Shown here: positions 1 through 8,288 of the stretch, piece by piece
Layout: every line of letters begins with the position of its first letter
Position numbering within the stretch: position 1 is the stretch's first letter
Assembly (NCBI RefSeq): GCF_003399765.1
Contig: NZ_NFZV01000037.1
Coordinates: 1 to 33,664, forward strand
DNA length: 33,664 nt
Direction of reading: 5' to 3'
DNA from: Alkalilimnicola ehrlichii
Lineage (GTDB): Bacteria; Pseudomonadota; Gammaproteobacteria; Nitrococcales; AK92
The notes under the pieces: generated by a model
Database searches by the model: none
What the model was told of the DNA's origin: nothing
What the model saw: the letters and a program-made list of their open reading frames with translations, nothing else
Made by a program: the position numbers and the translations under genes

Positions 1-1
1 C

Positions 2-2149
2 CAGTACCCCGCGCACGCCTACACCGACGGCTACATCGCGCCCGAAGCACTGCAACAGAACCAGCCCCCCGAGCAGCTCGGCGAGGCGCAGGATCGTTTC
101 GCGCTGGCTGTCATCCTGTTTCAACTGCTGAATCAGGGGATTCATCCTTATCAGGGGGTTCCTAAAGGGAAGATTTCGCTACCGGCTACCAATGGGGAGC
201 GCATCAAGGCTGACTTATACCCCTACGGGCAAACGCCCCATGAACGGCTCGCACCCTCGCCTTGGAGCGTCCATAAACAGTTACACACCGACATTCAAAC
301 CCTTTTCGATCGGTCGTTTACGCCACCACATGCCGAACGCCCCTCTGCCGCTCAGTGGACAGCGCAACTGAGAAGCCATCTCGCTCCCGGTCCAAATGCG
401 CTAAAGCACTGTCCGCAACACCCTGAACAGCCGGTATTCGGCGACGGCTGCGCAATCTGCACAAAAGTTCATCCAGCGGCCAAGGTACAGAAGAACGATC
501 CTCGGCCCTTGCGAGCGAAAGGCCGCTCGATCATTCGACGCCTGCAAGCCCTGTCGCTAGGCCGACAGCTTGCGCTTGGCATCGCGGTATTGGTCACGCT
601 CAACGTCGGCGGGGTCTTATACCACACTCACGACACCCGACAGCTGCGCAACCCTGATGTTTATCTCTCGAACGGCTGGGAAAGTATGGATGGCAGAGGT
701 CAATGGGTACTCGAAGTGTCCGCCACCCGCCCGTCTCGTGGCAGCTGGCAGCTCACCGCTTTCGAACTTAATGGCGTAGAAGCAACGGTTTATCCTGAAG
801 GGCCTACCGTCGACGGCAGGTTCCGCATCGTTCCTACCCAAACCACCCGGCCCGGACAACGCCATACCGCCAGGGCCATGCTTGAGTACAAACCGAATAG
901 AAGAAAGCCAGTCCGAGTCTTTCGGCAATGGCCTGTATACCAGCCCAACCCGCCTTATGCCTTGATAGAGGGCGTCGACGTCTTTGGCGATGGAGCCCAC
1001 TTCCTCGAACTACGCCCCCAACAAACCTTCTCAGAGTCGAAACTCGGCGTCGGAGCAATGGAACGGCTTGGGCGTCCCGTCTTCACACAAACCGGAGATA
1101 GCGTGCTCATCCGTGCCTTCAGTCGCCAGTCGCGCAACGGACAATGGCTTGGCGGCCCTCTGTTGAGCTTCGACTTGGAGCCCGATGATTCATGGCAACT
1201 CCGGGGCGCTTTGCTCCCACCGCCGGACACCAGTTTAGAGTTCGGCGAAGCGTTTCAAATCAGCTCCGACGGCCAACACATCGCCGTGCTTGCGTGCGAG
1301 TACGCGACCCGTTGCGACCAAGTGCATTTTTTCGGTCGCCAAAGGGGTGAGCAATGGAAAGCTACAAGTACTGCCACCCTACCTTTTAGCTGGGAAGGCG
1401 ACCCCTCTCAACCCACGCTCGCACTAAGCGGTAACGGGCTGACACTAGCCGCCGTAAAAGGCAATCGCATTCACCTGTTGCAGTACGAGGATGACGAAGC
1501 GTGGACACTGGTACAGAGTTTGCCCCTGCCTGAGCAAGAACGCACTGGACGGTTCGGCGCCGCTATACTCACTAACGCCGGAGACACACTTTACGTAATA
1601 CGCCATAAAGCACCTGCCGACGACAGGGTGCTCGTCTACGAGCGCCGGCCCGACGGTAAATTCTTTCCCGCAACGCCAGTTCAACTAGCCCTCGATTTCG
1701 ACGCCTTATCAGCTGGGCAAGAACTCGTAATGTCCGGCGATGAACAAACGCTCGCCTTCGTCAATAAAAGGCGCATTCACCTCTTTGAGCGAGACGGGGA
1801 TCGTTTTAGAAAATTCCATGTTGTGGACGCCCCGCTTCAGTTCTTAACAAGCGCCAACTCAGCCAACTATTATGAAGGGTTCTCCCTGTCGTTCGAGGGG
1901 CAAGCACTCCTAACCGGACCTAACGAGCAGACTAGGACACCTTTCTCCGATGCGCCGGAAATCATGCTGTACAAGCGGCAGGACGACGAGTATGCAGCCA
2001 CTTATCGCATCAACCTAGCAGGCTTGGTGCCATCGGGTATACGCGGGGTCAGCCTCTCGCCGAACGGCCATCATTATGTCGTTAGCGCAAGGGCGTCCGA
2101 TCCGTTAGGCGCTGTAAACTTCTACCGCCTACCTTCCGGCACGGATTAA
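2..2149 (+). CDS. Transmembrane Ser/Thr protein kinase (3' part) with extracytoplasmic beta-propeller-like domain
   Basis: The frame is open from the first complete codon of the window to TAA at 2147-2149, so the gene begins upstream; an internal TTG at 509 is not its start. The first ~130 residues are the C-lobe of a eukaryotic-type kinase: an APE-like motif (GYIAPEAL) and then DRFALAVILFQLL with IHPYQG, as in the YegI-like kinase group. A metal-site pattern follows (C137-x2-H140 and C150-x2-C153, window numbering), then a basic stretch and one membrane helix at about 190-208. The remaining ~500 residues should lie outside the cytoplasm and contain repeated SxDGxxLA/LSxNGxxLA-type blades (ISSDGQHIAV, LSGNGLTLAA, MSGDEQTLAF, LSPNGHHYVV), suggesting a beta-propeller sensor. 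Family knowledge: YegI-type kinases often lie beside PP2C phosphatase and VWA genes; those would be outside this window. The catalytic loop and DFG cannot be seen, so activity is untested. Confidence 0.8.
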   Translation, partial: QYPAHAYTDGYIAPEALQQNQPPEQLGEAQDRFALAVILFQLLNQGIHPYQGVPKGKISLPATNGERIKADLYPYGQTPHERLAPSPWSVHKQLHTDIQTLFDRSFTPPHAERPSAAQWTAQLRSHLAPGPNALKHCPQHPEQPVFGDGCAICTKVHPAAKVQKNDPRPLRAKGRSIIRRLQALSLGRQLALGIAVLVTLNVGGVLYHTHDTRQLRNPDVYLSNGWESMDGRGQWVLEVSATRPSRGSWQLTAFELNGVEATVYPEGPTVDGRFRIVPTQTTRPGQRHTARAMLEYKPNRRKPVRVFRQWPVYQPNPPYALIEGVDVFGDGAHFLELRPQQTFSESKLGVGAMERLGRPVFTQTGDSVLIRAFSRQSRNGQWLGGPLLSFDLEPDDSWQLRGALLPPPDTSLEFGEAFQISSDGQHIAVLACEYATRCDQVHFFGRQRGEQWKATSTATLPFSWEGDPSQPTLALSGNGLTLAAVKGNRIHLLQYEDDEAWTLVQSLPLPEQERTGRFGAAILTNAGDTLYVIRHKAPADDRVLVYERRPDGKFFPATPVQLALDFDALSAGQELVMSGDEQTLAFVNKRRIHLFERDGDRFRKFHVVDAPLQFLTSANSANYYEGFSLSFEGQALLTGPNEQTRTPFSDAPEIMLYKRQDDEYAATYRINLAGLVPSGIRGVSLSPNGHHYVVSARASDPLGAVNFYRLPSGTD

Positions 2150-2151
2150 GC

Positions 2152-2189
2152 AAAAGTCGCTGCCCCCGCACAGGCGGGCGGCGACTTTT
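2152..2189. terminator. Bidirectional intrinsic terminator
   Basis: A perfect AAAAGTCGC / GCGACTTTT inverted repeat (2152-2160 and 2181-2189) encloses a second GC-rich stem. It gives a T tract on both strands. It lies 2 bases after the kinase stop and faces the end of the opposing hydrolase gene, so it can serve both. Confidence 0.85.
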
Positions 2190-2258
2190 CTAAGATCAAG
2201 GGTTCTTCGCCGCTTTACGGCAGCAGTGAATAGACCCTATCAACGCCTTACCTACGAC

Positions 2259-3125
2259 TTACGGCGCAGTAGCTTCAGCGCCGCGATCCCGCCGAACATC
2301 GCTGATGTCACGATGGCTATCGGTCACGGTGTACTCGGTCGCCGGCCCCCAGAATGCGCGACGAGCTTCGGTCGCATGCTCCGGGTTGTTACTCAGCTGG
2401 GCAATGTTCGCCAACCGGAACAAGGTCCCGATATTACCGCCACGACCGGTAGTGGGTGCAAAGTGGCCTTCGCCGGAGGTTTCAACCTGCGTCAAGATGC
2501 TGGAAGCATTCTGCACATTACGACGGTTGCCACTCGCCGGTGCCAACGTATCGCGAGAACTCCATAAGGCGATCACTTCGACGTGGGATGCGAGATCGTC
2601 GCGAATACGTGTGGTGAAGCGAGTATCCGGCTGCACCGGAATCACGCAATCGGCGCCGATCAAGTTGGCCGCATTGAACGATCCGCCGCCGCCTTGCGAG
2701 TGGCCGGCCGTACAGACCTTGTCGCCCAGAATGTCGCCGTAACGGCTACGCATAGAGTCCAATGCACTACTCATCTCGCGCCCGCTACCGGAACTCGACG
2801 TATTAGCCGCAGCCACCGCGATGCAGTGGGAAGCAACCGATTCCAACAGGCGACGGTACGTGGTAGCCGTACCGCCTGTACCGTTACCCCATACCAACAC
2901 GTTGAAACGCGCATTGGGGTTCGAGCGGTCCGTTGGAATATAGTACGTCGAACTAACGCCCCGAACACGCTGCACACTGCACGGCCCGTCGTCGGACGCG
3001 TAGTTATACAGCCTGTCGAAACCCTCGCCTGGTGTGTCGGTCGCCGCAAAAGCAGCCGACGACAGCAACAAACCCGCCGCCATAACGGCACTTCCCCTAG
3101 CAAAATTCGTTATCGTCCTTTTCAT
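2259..3125 (-). CDS. Secreted alpha/beta hydrolase, PETase/cutinase-like
   Basis: This 288-residue protein has a signal peptide (cleavage likely after AFA, ~27) and an alpha/beta-hydrolase fold laid out like the cutinase/polyester-hydrolase family. A strand-turn VLVWGNGT forms the oxyanion side, followed by SHCIAVAAANTSSSGSGREM, a block that in PETases reads roughly SHGFVVI-TNS-SS-Q-M. The nucleophile elbow is GHSQGGGGS with Ser143. The acid is probably Asp192 (SSRDTLAP) and the base His221 (GEGHF). Cysteines at 49, 101, 138 and 160 may form disulfides. Likely role: extracellular or periplasmic ester hydrolysis of lipids, polyesters or similar. The substrate cannot be read from sequence. The ATG at 3125 is chosen because the signal peptide begins there. 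The leader is about 240 nt if the promoter at 3374-3401 is right. The closest alternative is a generic chlorophyllase/dienelactone-hydrolase-like esterase. Confidence 0.8.
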   Translation of the reverse strand: MKRTITNFARGSAVMAAGLLLSSAAFAATDTPGEGFDRLYNYASDDGPCSVQRVRGVSSTYYIPTDRSNPNARFNVLVWGNGTGGTATTYRRLLESVASHCIAVAAANTSSSGSGREMSSALDSMRSRYGDILGDKVCTAGHSQGGGGSFNAANLIGADCVIPVQPDTRFTTRIRDDLASHVEVIALWSSRDTLAPASGNRRNVQNASSILTQVETSGEGHFAPTTGRGGNIGTLFRLANIAQLSNNPEHATEARRAFWGPATEYTVTDSHRDISDVRRDRGAEATAP

Positions 3126-3820
3126 AGAGTTGTCACCCTTTTTTAGTCGATTTTGGTTGTTGTGGCGTTACGGTGTGTCGCTTGCCCTCAACACCACATG
3201 CCTAACCCACGACCCGACGCTGCACTGTGTATCCACTTCCTGCCGGGGTGAGTCATTCTGCCTTCGGACAATTTCGCCCTTCCGGCAGCATTGCCCAAAG
3301 ATTTATAACCTCCAGGCAATTCCTTCTTTTCGACATTTAAATTAGTGAAACTTTTAGCCGCTAATTATGATTTTTTATAGCAGCCAAGAAAGAAAGGTCA
3401 AGGAAACAAAAGTTCAAGAACAGGGACTTTCTGATACCCGAAGGCAGCTACGCCTGGCTCAGATTCATAGCCGTTTGCCCGCAACCAGACAAGAACAAAA
3501 GCCCTAGCAGGAGCGGGAATGCCCGACCTAAAAGCCCACAACAAGGAGAAGCAACATCAAGCTTTGGAGCCGCTGACAAACCGTCTTTCAAAGCGGCGAC
3601 AGGTGGGCTTACGACGTCTCTATAAAAATTGCCATCGCTTATAATCGGCAGTAAGACACCCAACAAAAAAAGACCTCTCCAATTCTTTTGTATTGAGTTG
3701 TCACGATGTCTCATTCAAGAGACACATAAAAAACAATTAGACACTTCACTCATACTCAAAACAAAAACTCTGAACTATACTTTACCCAAGCTTTTAAAGG
3801 ACCGGATCCGGCTTTTACCG
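3126..3820. other. Long AT-rich intergenic spacer
   Basis: No convincing gene lies between the divergent hydrolase and the chaperone-like gene. The stretch is clearly AT-richer than its surroundings, especially about 3300-3430 and 3610-3800. It holds the hydrolase promoter candidate and -10-like boxes on the plus strand (TATAAT at 3640-3645, TATACT at 3776-3781), neither with a good -35. A minus-strand reading frame ending at 3448 finishes with a lipobox-like LLLGLLFLSGC but has no good start and stops 11 residues later, so it is not called. Confidence 0.6.
3374..3401 (-). promoter_or_regulatory. Candidate sigma-70 promoter of the hydrolase gene
   Basis: Read on the minus strand: TTGACC, 16 bases, TATAAA, each hexamer matching consensus at five of six positions. 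Transcription would begin near 3367, leaving a leader of roughly 240 nt before the hydrolase ATG. The leader contains a GGAGG at about 3313-3317 that does not precede the hydrolase start. Confidence 0.45.
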
Positions 3821-4423
3821 ATGGCGGCACATACCGAACAAACGCGCGCGCTCCGAAGGCAGCGACTTCTGCTGACAGTGCTGTGTGTAAGTCTCGCGCT
3901 GCACTACTTGGCAACTTATCGACCAGTGCAGACCAGCACAGCCACAAGGTTCGAGCTGCCGGCACTTACACTGGCGGCACCATTCGCGGCAACGGGCGAT
4001 ATGGAAATGGCGCTGATTCGCTTGCAGTTCGACGATGCGGGCCGGCTCGTCATCGATCCGGAAACGGAATCCGTGCTCGGCAGCGCCGCGGAAGCCTTGC
4101 CCCCCTCCGCCGGGGAAGCGGCGTTGGCCCATGCAAGCTTCCTCATCGAAAGGCAGTTCTCCACGGATAAGGCAGCGCAAGTAACCGCACTATTTCGCGA
4201 TTACTGGCATTACCGGAGAGAGAAAGCCGCTTGGCGCGATCGGCACCCGGCGCCGCAGACCGTGGAAGAAGAGATAGAGCAGTTCGAGGCCCTGAGCCGT
4301 TTACAGGACGACACGCTCGGCACCGCGCTGGCGCAGCGTCTCTATGGCGAGCAGCGCCGTATGATGCTGCACATGCTGGAGGCATTGGAGGCCAACGCAG
4401 CATCGTTGCCGCCCCCTGAGTAA
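3821..4423 (+). CDS. Short lipase-chaperone (Lif/LimK)-like inner-membrane protein
   Basis: The ATG at 3821 gives 200 residues: a basic cytoplasmic start, one membrane anchor (about 19-38, RLLLTVLCVSLALHYLATY) and a periplasmic domain. That domain follows the order of steroid-type lipase foldases: a short strand like the Lif motif VDA-GNL (here FDDAGRLVID), a helix ending in YWHYRREKAAW, then an acidic linker and helix of the form R-LQDDTLG-A-A-RLYGEQ, comparable to the foldase R-LR---LG-E-A-LFGEE block. Known foldases are about 340 residues with the signature RxxFDYxLSxxGE. Here that signature is missing and the protein is far shorter, so if related it is truncated or diverged. Its divergent neighbour is a secreted hydrolase, an attractive but unproved client. 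The gene downstream is an Lnt-like acyltransferase 62 nt away on the same strand. No strong ribosome site is visible at this start. Confidence 0.5.
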   Translation: MAAHTEQTRALRRQRLLLTVLCVSLALHYLATYRPVQTSTATRFELPALTLAAPFAATGDMEMALIRLQFDDAGRLVIDPETESVLGSAAEALPPSAGEAALAHASFLIERQFSTDKAAQVTALFRDYWHYRREKAAWRDRHPAPQTVEEEIEQFEALSRLQDDTLGTALAQRLYGEQRRMMLHMLEALEANAASLPPPE

Positions 4424-4485
4424 CGATCGGCACCTCCACCACAACGACATGACGCTAACCAACCCTTAGTCCGGCGACTCCGAAC

Positions 4486-6114
4486 ATGCTTGCCAAAGAT
4501 GCTAACTCTCTACGAAAACGGCGCCTGCACGGGTTGTGGCGGCTTGGGCTTGCCGCGAGCAGCGGCGTACTGTTGGCGCTCGCGGCACTTTATCCGCCTT
4601 GGTTCGCCCTGGCCTGGTTTGCTTTCGTACCGCTCCTGATCGCCCTGCGCGGCCTAACTGCGAAAGCCGCCTACGGCATCGGGCTGGTTGCCGGCCTGGC
4701 GCTGTTCGCTCTGTCCACGCATTGGATGATGGACTTTTTGAATCTACTCAAAGGTTACGGCCCGCTGCACGCTGCCGCGTTGGCCGCCTTGTATTGGTTT
4801 TACTGTGCTCAGTTAGTGGCTATCGTCGCTTGGCTGACGGTCCTCCTCGGCCGACGCTTCCCCACACTTTGGGTGTTTCCCCTCGTCTTGACGGCCGCGT
4901 TTGCCGGTTTTCCCACCTTGTTTTCGGTGCAAATCGGCGAGACGCAAAGCTTGTTTCCTGCCGCCCTGCAAGGCACCGCAATCGCCGGCGTTTATGGGCT
5001 GGATCTCGTCATCGGCTTGGTGAATGCGCTACTCGCGCAAGCGATGGTCGGGCTCTCCGGCAAGCATTCAGTCGCTACGCGCAGCGCGCTGGCGACACCG
5101 CTCGCCTATCTTGCGGTCGTGGGCTGGTTTACTTACGGCGTCGTCAGCCTCGGGTACTGGGATCGAGAAATTCAACGCTGGGATACGGTCGCGGTCGGCA
5201 TCGTACAGCCGCATGAGCCGCCCAGTACCGACGAGCCGGAGCCACGCCCCGGTTTTACCCGCGCCTATTCCGTACCCATGGCACTGAGCGACCGGCTCGC
5301 CGAGCAATCGGTTGCTGTCATCGTTTGGCCGGAACTGCGCATGCAGCATTACTTCGGCCTCCCCCATGTGGAAACCGCCTTTCGGCATCAGGTCCGACAA
5401 TGGCAAATACCCTTGGTGTTCCAGGATTTGGAAAGTAAACGCCGCGACGGCACTACCGTAAACCGCAATGCTTCGCTATTTATCGACGCCCACGGCGAAA
5501 TGGCCGGCCGGTACGACAAGATAAAGCGCGTTCCTTTCGCCGAGTATCTGCCGTGGTTCGGCGAATGGCCGACGGCCAAAGCCTTCATCCGTAACTGGCT
5601 CGGCGAGTTCTACGGCGACATCAGCGCCGGCAGCGGGCCGGCGGTGTTCGAGCTCGATGGCTTCTCCCTCGTTCCCTTGATCTGCTACGAGGTCATGTTC
5701 CCTCGGTTTGCGGCCAAAGCCGTACCGAACGATGCCGCCTCGCCTATCTTGCTGGGCCAGTCGAATAACAGCTGGTTTGGCGAGACGCAACAGCCCTATC
5801 AGCACCTACACGCCTCGGTGCTGCGCAGCGTGGAGAATCGGGCGCCGCTGATACATGTCACCAACAACGGCCCCTCGGCCGTCGTGCTGCCCAGCGGGCG
5901 CATCCAGTTTCGGTCCGATTACCATCGAACCGCCGCCTATACGGTAAGCGTCCCAATCGACGCAGCGGCAGGTAACAGCTTTTATAGCCGCCACCCTGCC
6001 TTACTGATCTCCGCGCTTTATGGTTTGCTGGCGCTGATGCTCCTTTGGTGCTCGATGCCTGCCCGGTGGCGCAACGCCGTCGCAAGGGCCCATCGAACAC
6101 GCCAAGGGACATAG
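4486..6114 (+). CDS. lnt: Apolipoprotein N-acyltransferase (Lnt)-like protein
   Basis: 542 residues. The N-terminal ~225 residues hold about six or seven hydrophobic helices, and one more helix closes the protein (about 503-522). Between them is a periplasmic nitrilase-like domain. The catalytic triad of Lnt is recognisable: Glu283 in VWPELRM, Lys345 in RYDKIKRVPFAEYLPWFGE and Cys400 in LICYEVMFP. The following SNNSWFGETQQPYQHLHASVLRSVENR block is typical of the family. Expected role: transfer of a third acyl chain from phospholipid to the N-terminal cysteine of outer-membrane lipoproteins, completing lipoprotein maturation. Canonical lnt usually sits beside corC/ybeX, which is absent here, so this may be a second copy or a specialised paralogue. 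Start at ATG 4486; no clear Shine-Dalgarno sequence precedes it. Confidence 0.85.
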   Translation: MLAKDANSLRKRRLHGLWRLGLAASSGVLLALAALYPPWFALAWFAFVPLLIALRGLTAKAAYGIGLVAGLALFALSTHWMMDFLNLLKGYGPLHAAALAALYWFYCAQLVAIVAWLTVLLGRRFPTLWVFPLVLTAAFAGFPTLFSVQIGETQSLFPAALQGTAIAGVYGLDLVIGLVNALLAQAMVGLSGKHSVATRSALATPLAYLAVVGWFTYGVVSLGYWDREIQRWDTVAVGIVQPHEPPSTDEPEPRPGFTRAYSVPMALSDRLAEQSVAVIVWPELRMQHYFGLPHVETAFRHQVRQWQIPLVFQDLESKRRDGTTVNRNASLFIDAHGEMAGRYDKIKRVPFAEYLPWFGEWPTAKAFIRNWLGEFYGDISAGSGPAVFELDGFSLVPLICYEVMFPRFAAKAVPNDAASPILLGQSNNSWFGETQQPYQHLHASVLRSVENRAPLIHVTNNGPSAVVLPSGRIQFRSDYHRTAAYTVSVPIDAAAGNSFYSRHPALLISALYGLLALMLLWCSMPARWRNAVARAHRTRQGT

Positions 6115-6157
6115 TGCATGCCGAGCTCGTCGGCAAACATCGCACCCGATAGACGAA

Positions 6158-7320
6158 TTATTCGATAATGATATGCGGTAAAAAGCGGGAGCTGTCCTTG
6201 GTGATCAGCGAGTCGTCCTCGCGGATACCGATACCGGCCGCTCGGTCGCCCACAATCCAGCTACCGACCAACGTGTAGGCATCGCCAAACCGCGGCAGCG
6301 GATGATAGGCCTGACGAATATACGGTGCATCCGTATAGGGTCCATCGACCGCAACCACGTCGCCGCTGCCCGTTCGAAGGGTGACGTTAGCGCCTTCTCG
6401 CGAAAAATACGGCTTACGCACCCAACCGGGCGGCAAGGTGCTCGTCGGCGCATCGTCGATAAAGGAAGGGAGTAGATTCGGATGCTCCGGGTGCATTTCC
6501 CATAACAGCGGGAGCACGCCCTTGTTAGACAGTATGGCTTTCCAAGGCGTTCGAACCACAGGGCTCCGGCGGAGGGCAGTAAGGCGCCGAACTCCTCGTG
6601 GAACATAAACTCCCACGGATAGAGCTTGAATATCGCTTCGATAACGTAATCGTCGAGGTCGGTAAAGCGGCCGCAGTCGCTGGCACCGATGTCTTCGATC
6701 GCGATAAAGCGTGTCTCAAGGCCCGCCTGAGCAGCACAATCCCGCATATACTGGACGGTTCCCCGGTCCTCTTCGGACTCCTGAACGCTGGAGAAATACA
6801 CCGGCTGCGGCAAATTCGGCGCTAAATGAGCAAAGGCCTCGATCAACTTTTCTTGAATCGAGTTGTACTGGTCGGCATCGGCAGGTATCAGCCCCTGCTG
6901 TACGGCCTGTTCAAGCCAGACCCATTGGAAAAACGCCGACTCATAGAGACTCGTAGGGGTATCGTAGTTCAGCTCGTACAGCTTGGCCGGACTCTGCCCG
7001 TCATAGGCAAAGTCCAGCCTGCCGTACAAATGCGGCTGGCCGCTTTGCCAGCTTTCGCGGATGTAATCCCAATACGGCTCGGGAATCGCCAACTGCTTCA
7101 ACAAGGCTTCATCGCGCACGGCCCGATCCACCAGATCCATGCACATTGCGTGGATCTCTGCCGAAGGATCTTCCAGATCGTCCTCGATCTGCCGTAGCGA
7201 GAAGGCATAGTATGCCGACTCATCCCAATACACGGCGCCGTCGATGGTGTGGAACTTAAAGCCAAGACTCTCGGCAAGCCCACGCCAATCGCGCCGTTCC
7301 GGGGTTACCACCCGCCGCAC
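6158..7320 (-). pseudogene. yjfC: YjfC/YgiC-type glutathionylspermidine synthase-like ATP-grasp ligase, frameshifted
   Basis: Two overlapping frames together make one full-length member of the YgiC/YjfC family (E. coli proteins ~386 aa). The first runs from GTG 7320 through RRDWRGLAESLGFKFHT, LYELNYDTPTSLYE and FKLYPWEFMFHEEFGALLP to WFE. The second continues with PWKAILSNKG, LPLLWEMHPEHPNLLP, KPYFSREGANV and SSRFLPHIIIE to the stop at 6158. The switch falls near 6544-6552, where one base is missing; restoring it gives 387 residues. These proteins resemble the synthetase half of glutathionylspermidine synthase and should ligate a peptide-like acid to an amine, but the substrate is unknown. 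The gene starts 3 nt after the yjfM stop and is the last gene of the yjf operon. Because everything around the junction is conserved, a sequencing indel is as likely as real inactivation. Confidence 0.85.
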
Positions 7321-7323
7321 GAC

Positions 7324-7845
7324 TTAGCTGCCCCAACCGCCGCGCGCCGCCGCGCCGGAGCCGAAACCGCTCCGCGAATTGGTGGTGGCGCGAGGTTGTT
7401 GCCGATTGTTGGAATCCACCGTGTGTTGCGGCATACGCGCGCGCGCGCTGCTCACCGCCCGATCCCAATCGCCGCGGGTAGCGCGATCGTAATAGATCGG
7501 TTGATGATATGCCGTCTGCCGACCGCTGCTGCCGATCATGTGCCCGACCATGAAACCTGTCATAGCGGGCACGAAGATGCTGCCGCCACCGACTTGATCG
7601 CAGCGCTCGAATTGCTGCTCGCAATGCTCCTGCGAGCCATAACGCGGCAACTGTCGACGCGCGGCATCGAAGCCGTCTTCGCAAGCGCGCGGGGTGTAGA
7701 TCCCGGCGTCGATGCATGCCTGCACCGACTGATAGGCCGTGGCCGTCGAAGCCAGAGAGCGTTGCTGCGGTTGGCTGTCGCAAGCAAGTAAAAAGAATGG
7801 CGCCGCCCCCATGAGGGCAAGGCCGGCAAACTTACTCCGTTTCAT
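7324..7845 (-). CDS. yjfM: DUF1190 lipoprotein, YjfM/YgiB family
   Basis: 173 residues with a lipoprotein signal (PFFLLAC, lipid-modified Cys about residue 22), so it should be membrane-anchored. The body carries the family cysteines and motifs: YQSVQACIDAGI, CEDGFDAARRQLPRYGSQEHCEQQFERC and then a glycine/methionine-rich hydrophobic stretch (FVPAMTGFMVGHMIG). The tail is long and low-complexity (Gly, Ser, Arg, Asn). A strong GGAGGGGCGGG ribosome site precedes the ATG. In E. coli, ygiB-ygiC and yjfM-yjfC are paired in the same way; here too the gene is followed by the ATP-grasp ligase after 3 nt. Biochemical role unknown; pairing suggests it may be a substrate or anchor for that ligase (inference). 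Confidence 0.88.
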   Translation of the reverse strand: MKRSKFAGLALMGAAPFFLLACDSQPQQRSLASTATAYQSVQACIDAGIYTPRACEDGFDAARRQLPRYGSQEHCEQQFERCDQVGGGSIFVPAMTGFMVGHMIGSSGRQTAYHQPIYYDRATRGDWDRAVSSARARMPQHTVDSNNRQQPRATTNSRSGFGSGAAARGGWGS

Positions 7846-7858
7846 CCCGCCCCTCCGA

Positions 7859-8275
7859 TTAGTAGTAGGTCATGCTCGCCGCGTTCAGCAGGCCCACGCC
7901 GACGAAGAACGCTGCGGCTAAAATACCCGTAGCCATCTCGCCGTTCGCCACACGAGTTGGCAAATCGCGGATCGCCAGACGCAAGCCGTAGTAGGCCGCA
8001 ATCTGAATAATCAAGGCCACGATTCCCCACAACACGCAGTCGAGCAGGCTAATCGACTGCGTAATCGCGCTGTGCAGCGGCAATACGAAACCGATAATCG
8101 CACCGCCAAAGGCAATCGCTGCCGCAGAATTCTTCTGCTTGACCAGCGTCCACTCATGATCCGGGGTGATCTTGGCGTAAATGAAGGAGAAAGCCGCCAG
8201 CAGAGCAACCGCAACCAGAAAATACAACAGGAAAGACGGGAATCCCGCCATGTAAACCGCAATTCTTTCAGCCAT
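7859..8275 (-). CDS. yjfL: DUF350 integral membrane protein, YjfL family
   Basis: 138 residues, almost entirely hydrophobic, with four predicted membrane helices: about 12-33, 50-70, 78-98 and 115-135. The GGAIIGFVLPLHSAI segment in the second helix and the DCVLWGIVALIIQ third helix are characteristic of DUF350/YjfL proteins. Its function is unknown. Family members recur beside PspA-like proteins, DUF2491 and ATP-grasp ligases, exactly as here, which places it in the membrane part of this module. It starts 13 nt after yjfK and ends 13 nt before yjfM, consistent with one transcript. Confidence 0.88.
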   Translation of the reverse strand: MAERIAVYMAGFPSFLLYFLVAVALLAAFSFIYAKITPDHEWTLVKQKNSAAAIAFGGAIIGFVLPLHSAITQSISLLDCVLWGIVALIIQIAAYYGLRLAIRDLPTRVANGEMATGILAAAFFVGVGLLNAASMTYY

Positions 8276-8288
8276 TCTTTCTTATTCC

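Noticed and set aside
509-2149. Treating TTG 509 as the start of the first gene
   Set aside because: The same frame is open to the window edge and encodes a kinase C-lobe upstream of 509.
3448-3714. Minus-strand 88-codon frame ending in a lipobox-like LLLGLLFLSGC
   Set aside because: It stops 11 residues after the cysteine, its ATG start gives a non-signal N-terminus, shorter starts are TTG without a ribosome site, and it shows no family motif.
3629-3820. Longer N-terminus for the foldase-like gene
   Set aside because: The extra 64 residues are encoded by AT-rich intergenic DNA with promoter-like boxes and lack a signal or domain; ATG 3821 begins a normal membrane-anchor N-terminus.
6119-6135. 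TGCCGA/TCGGCA hairpin between lnt and yjfC as a terminator
   Set aside because: Only a 6-bp stem and no T tract on either strand.
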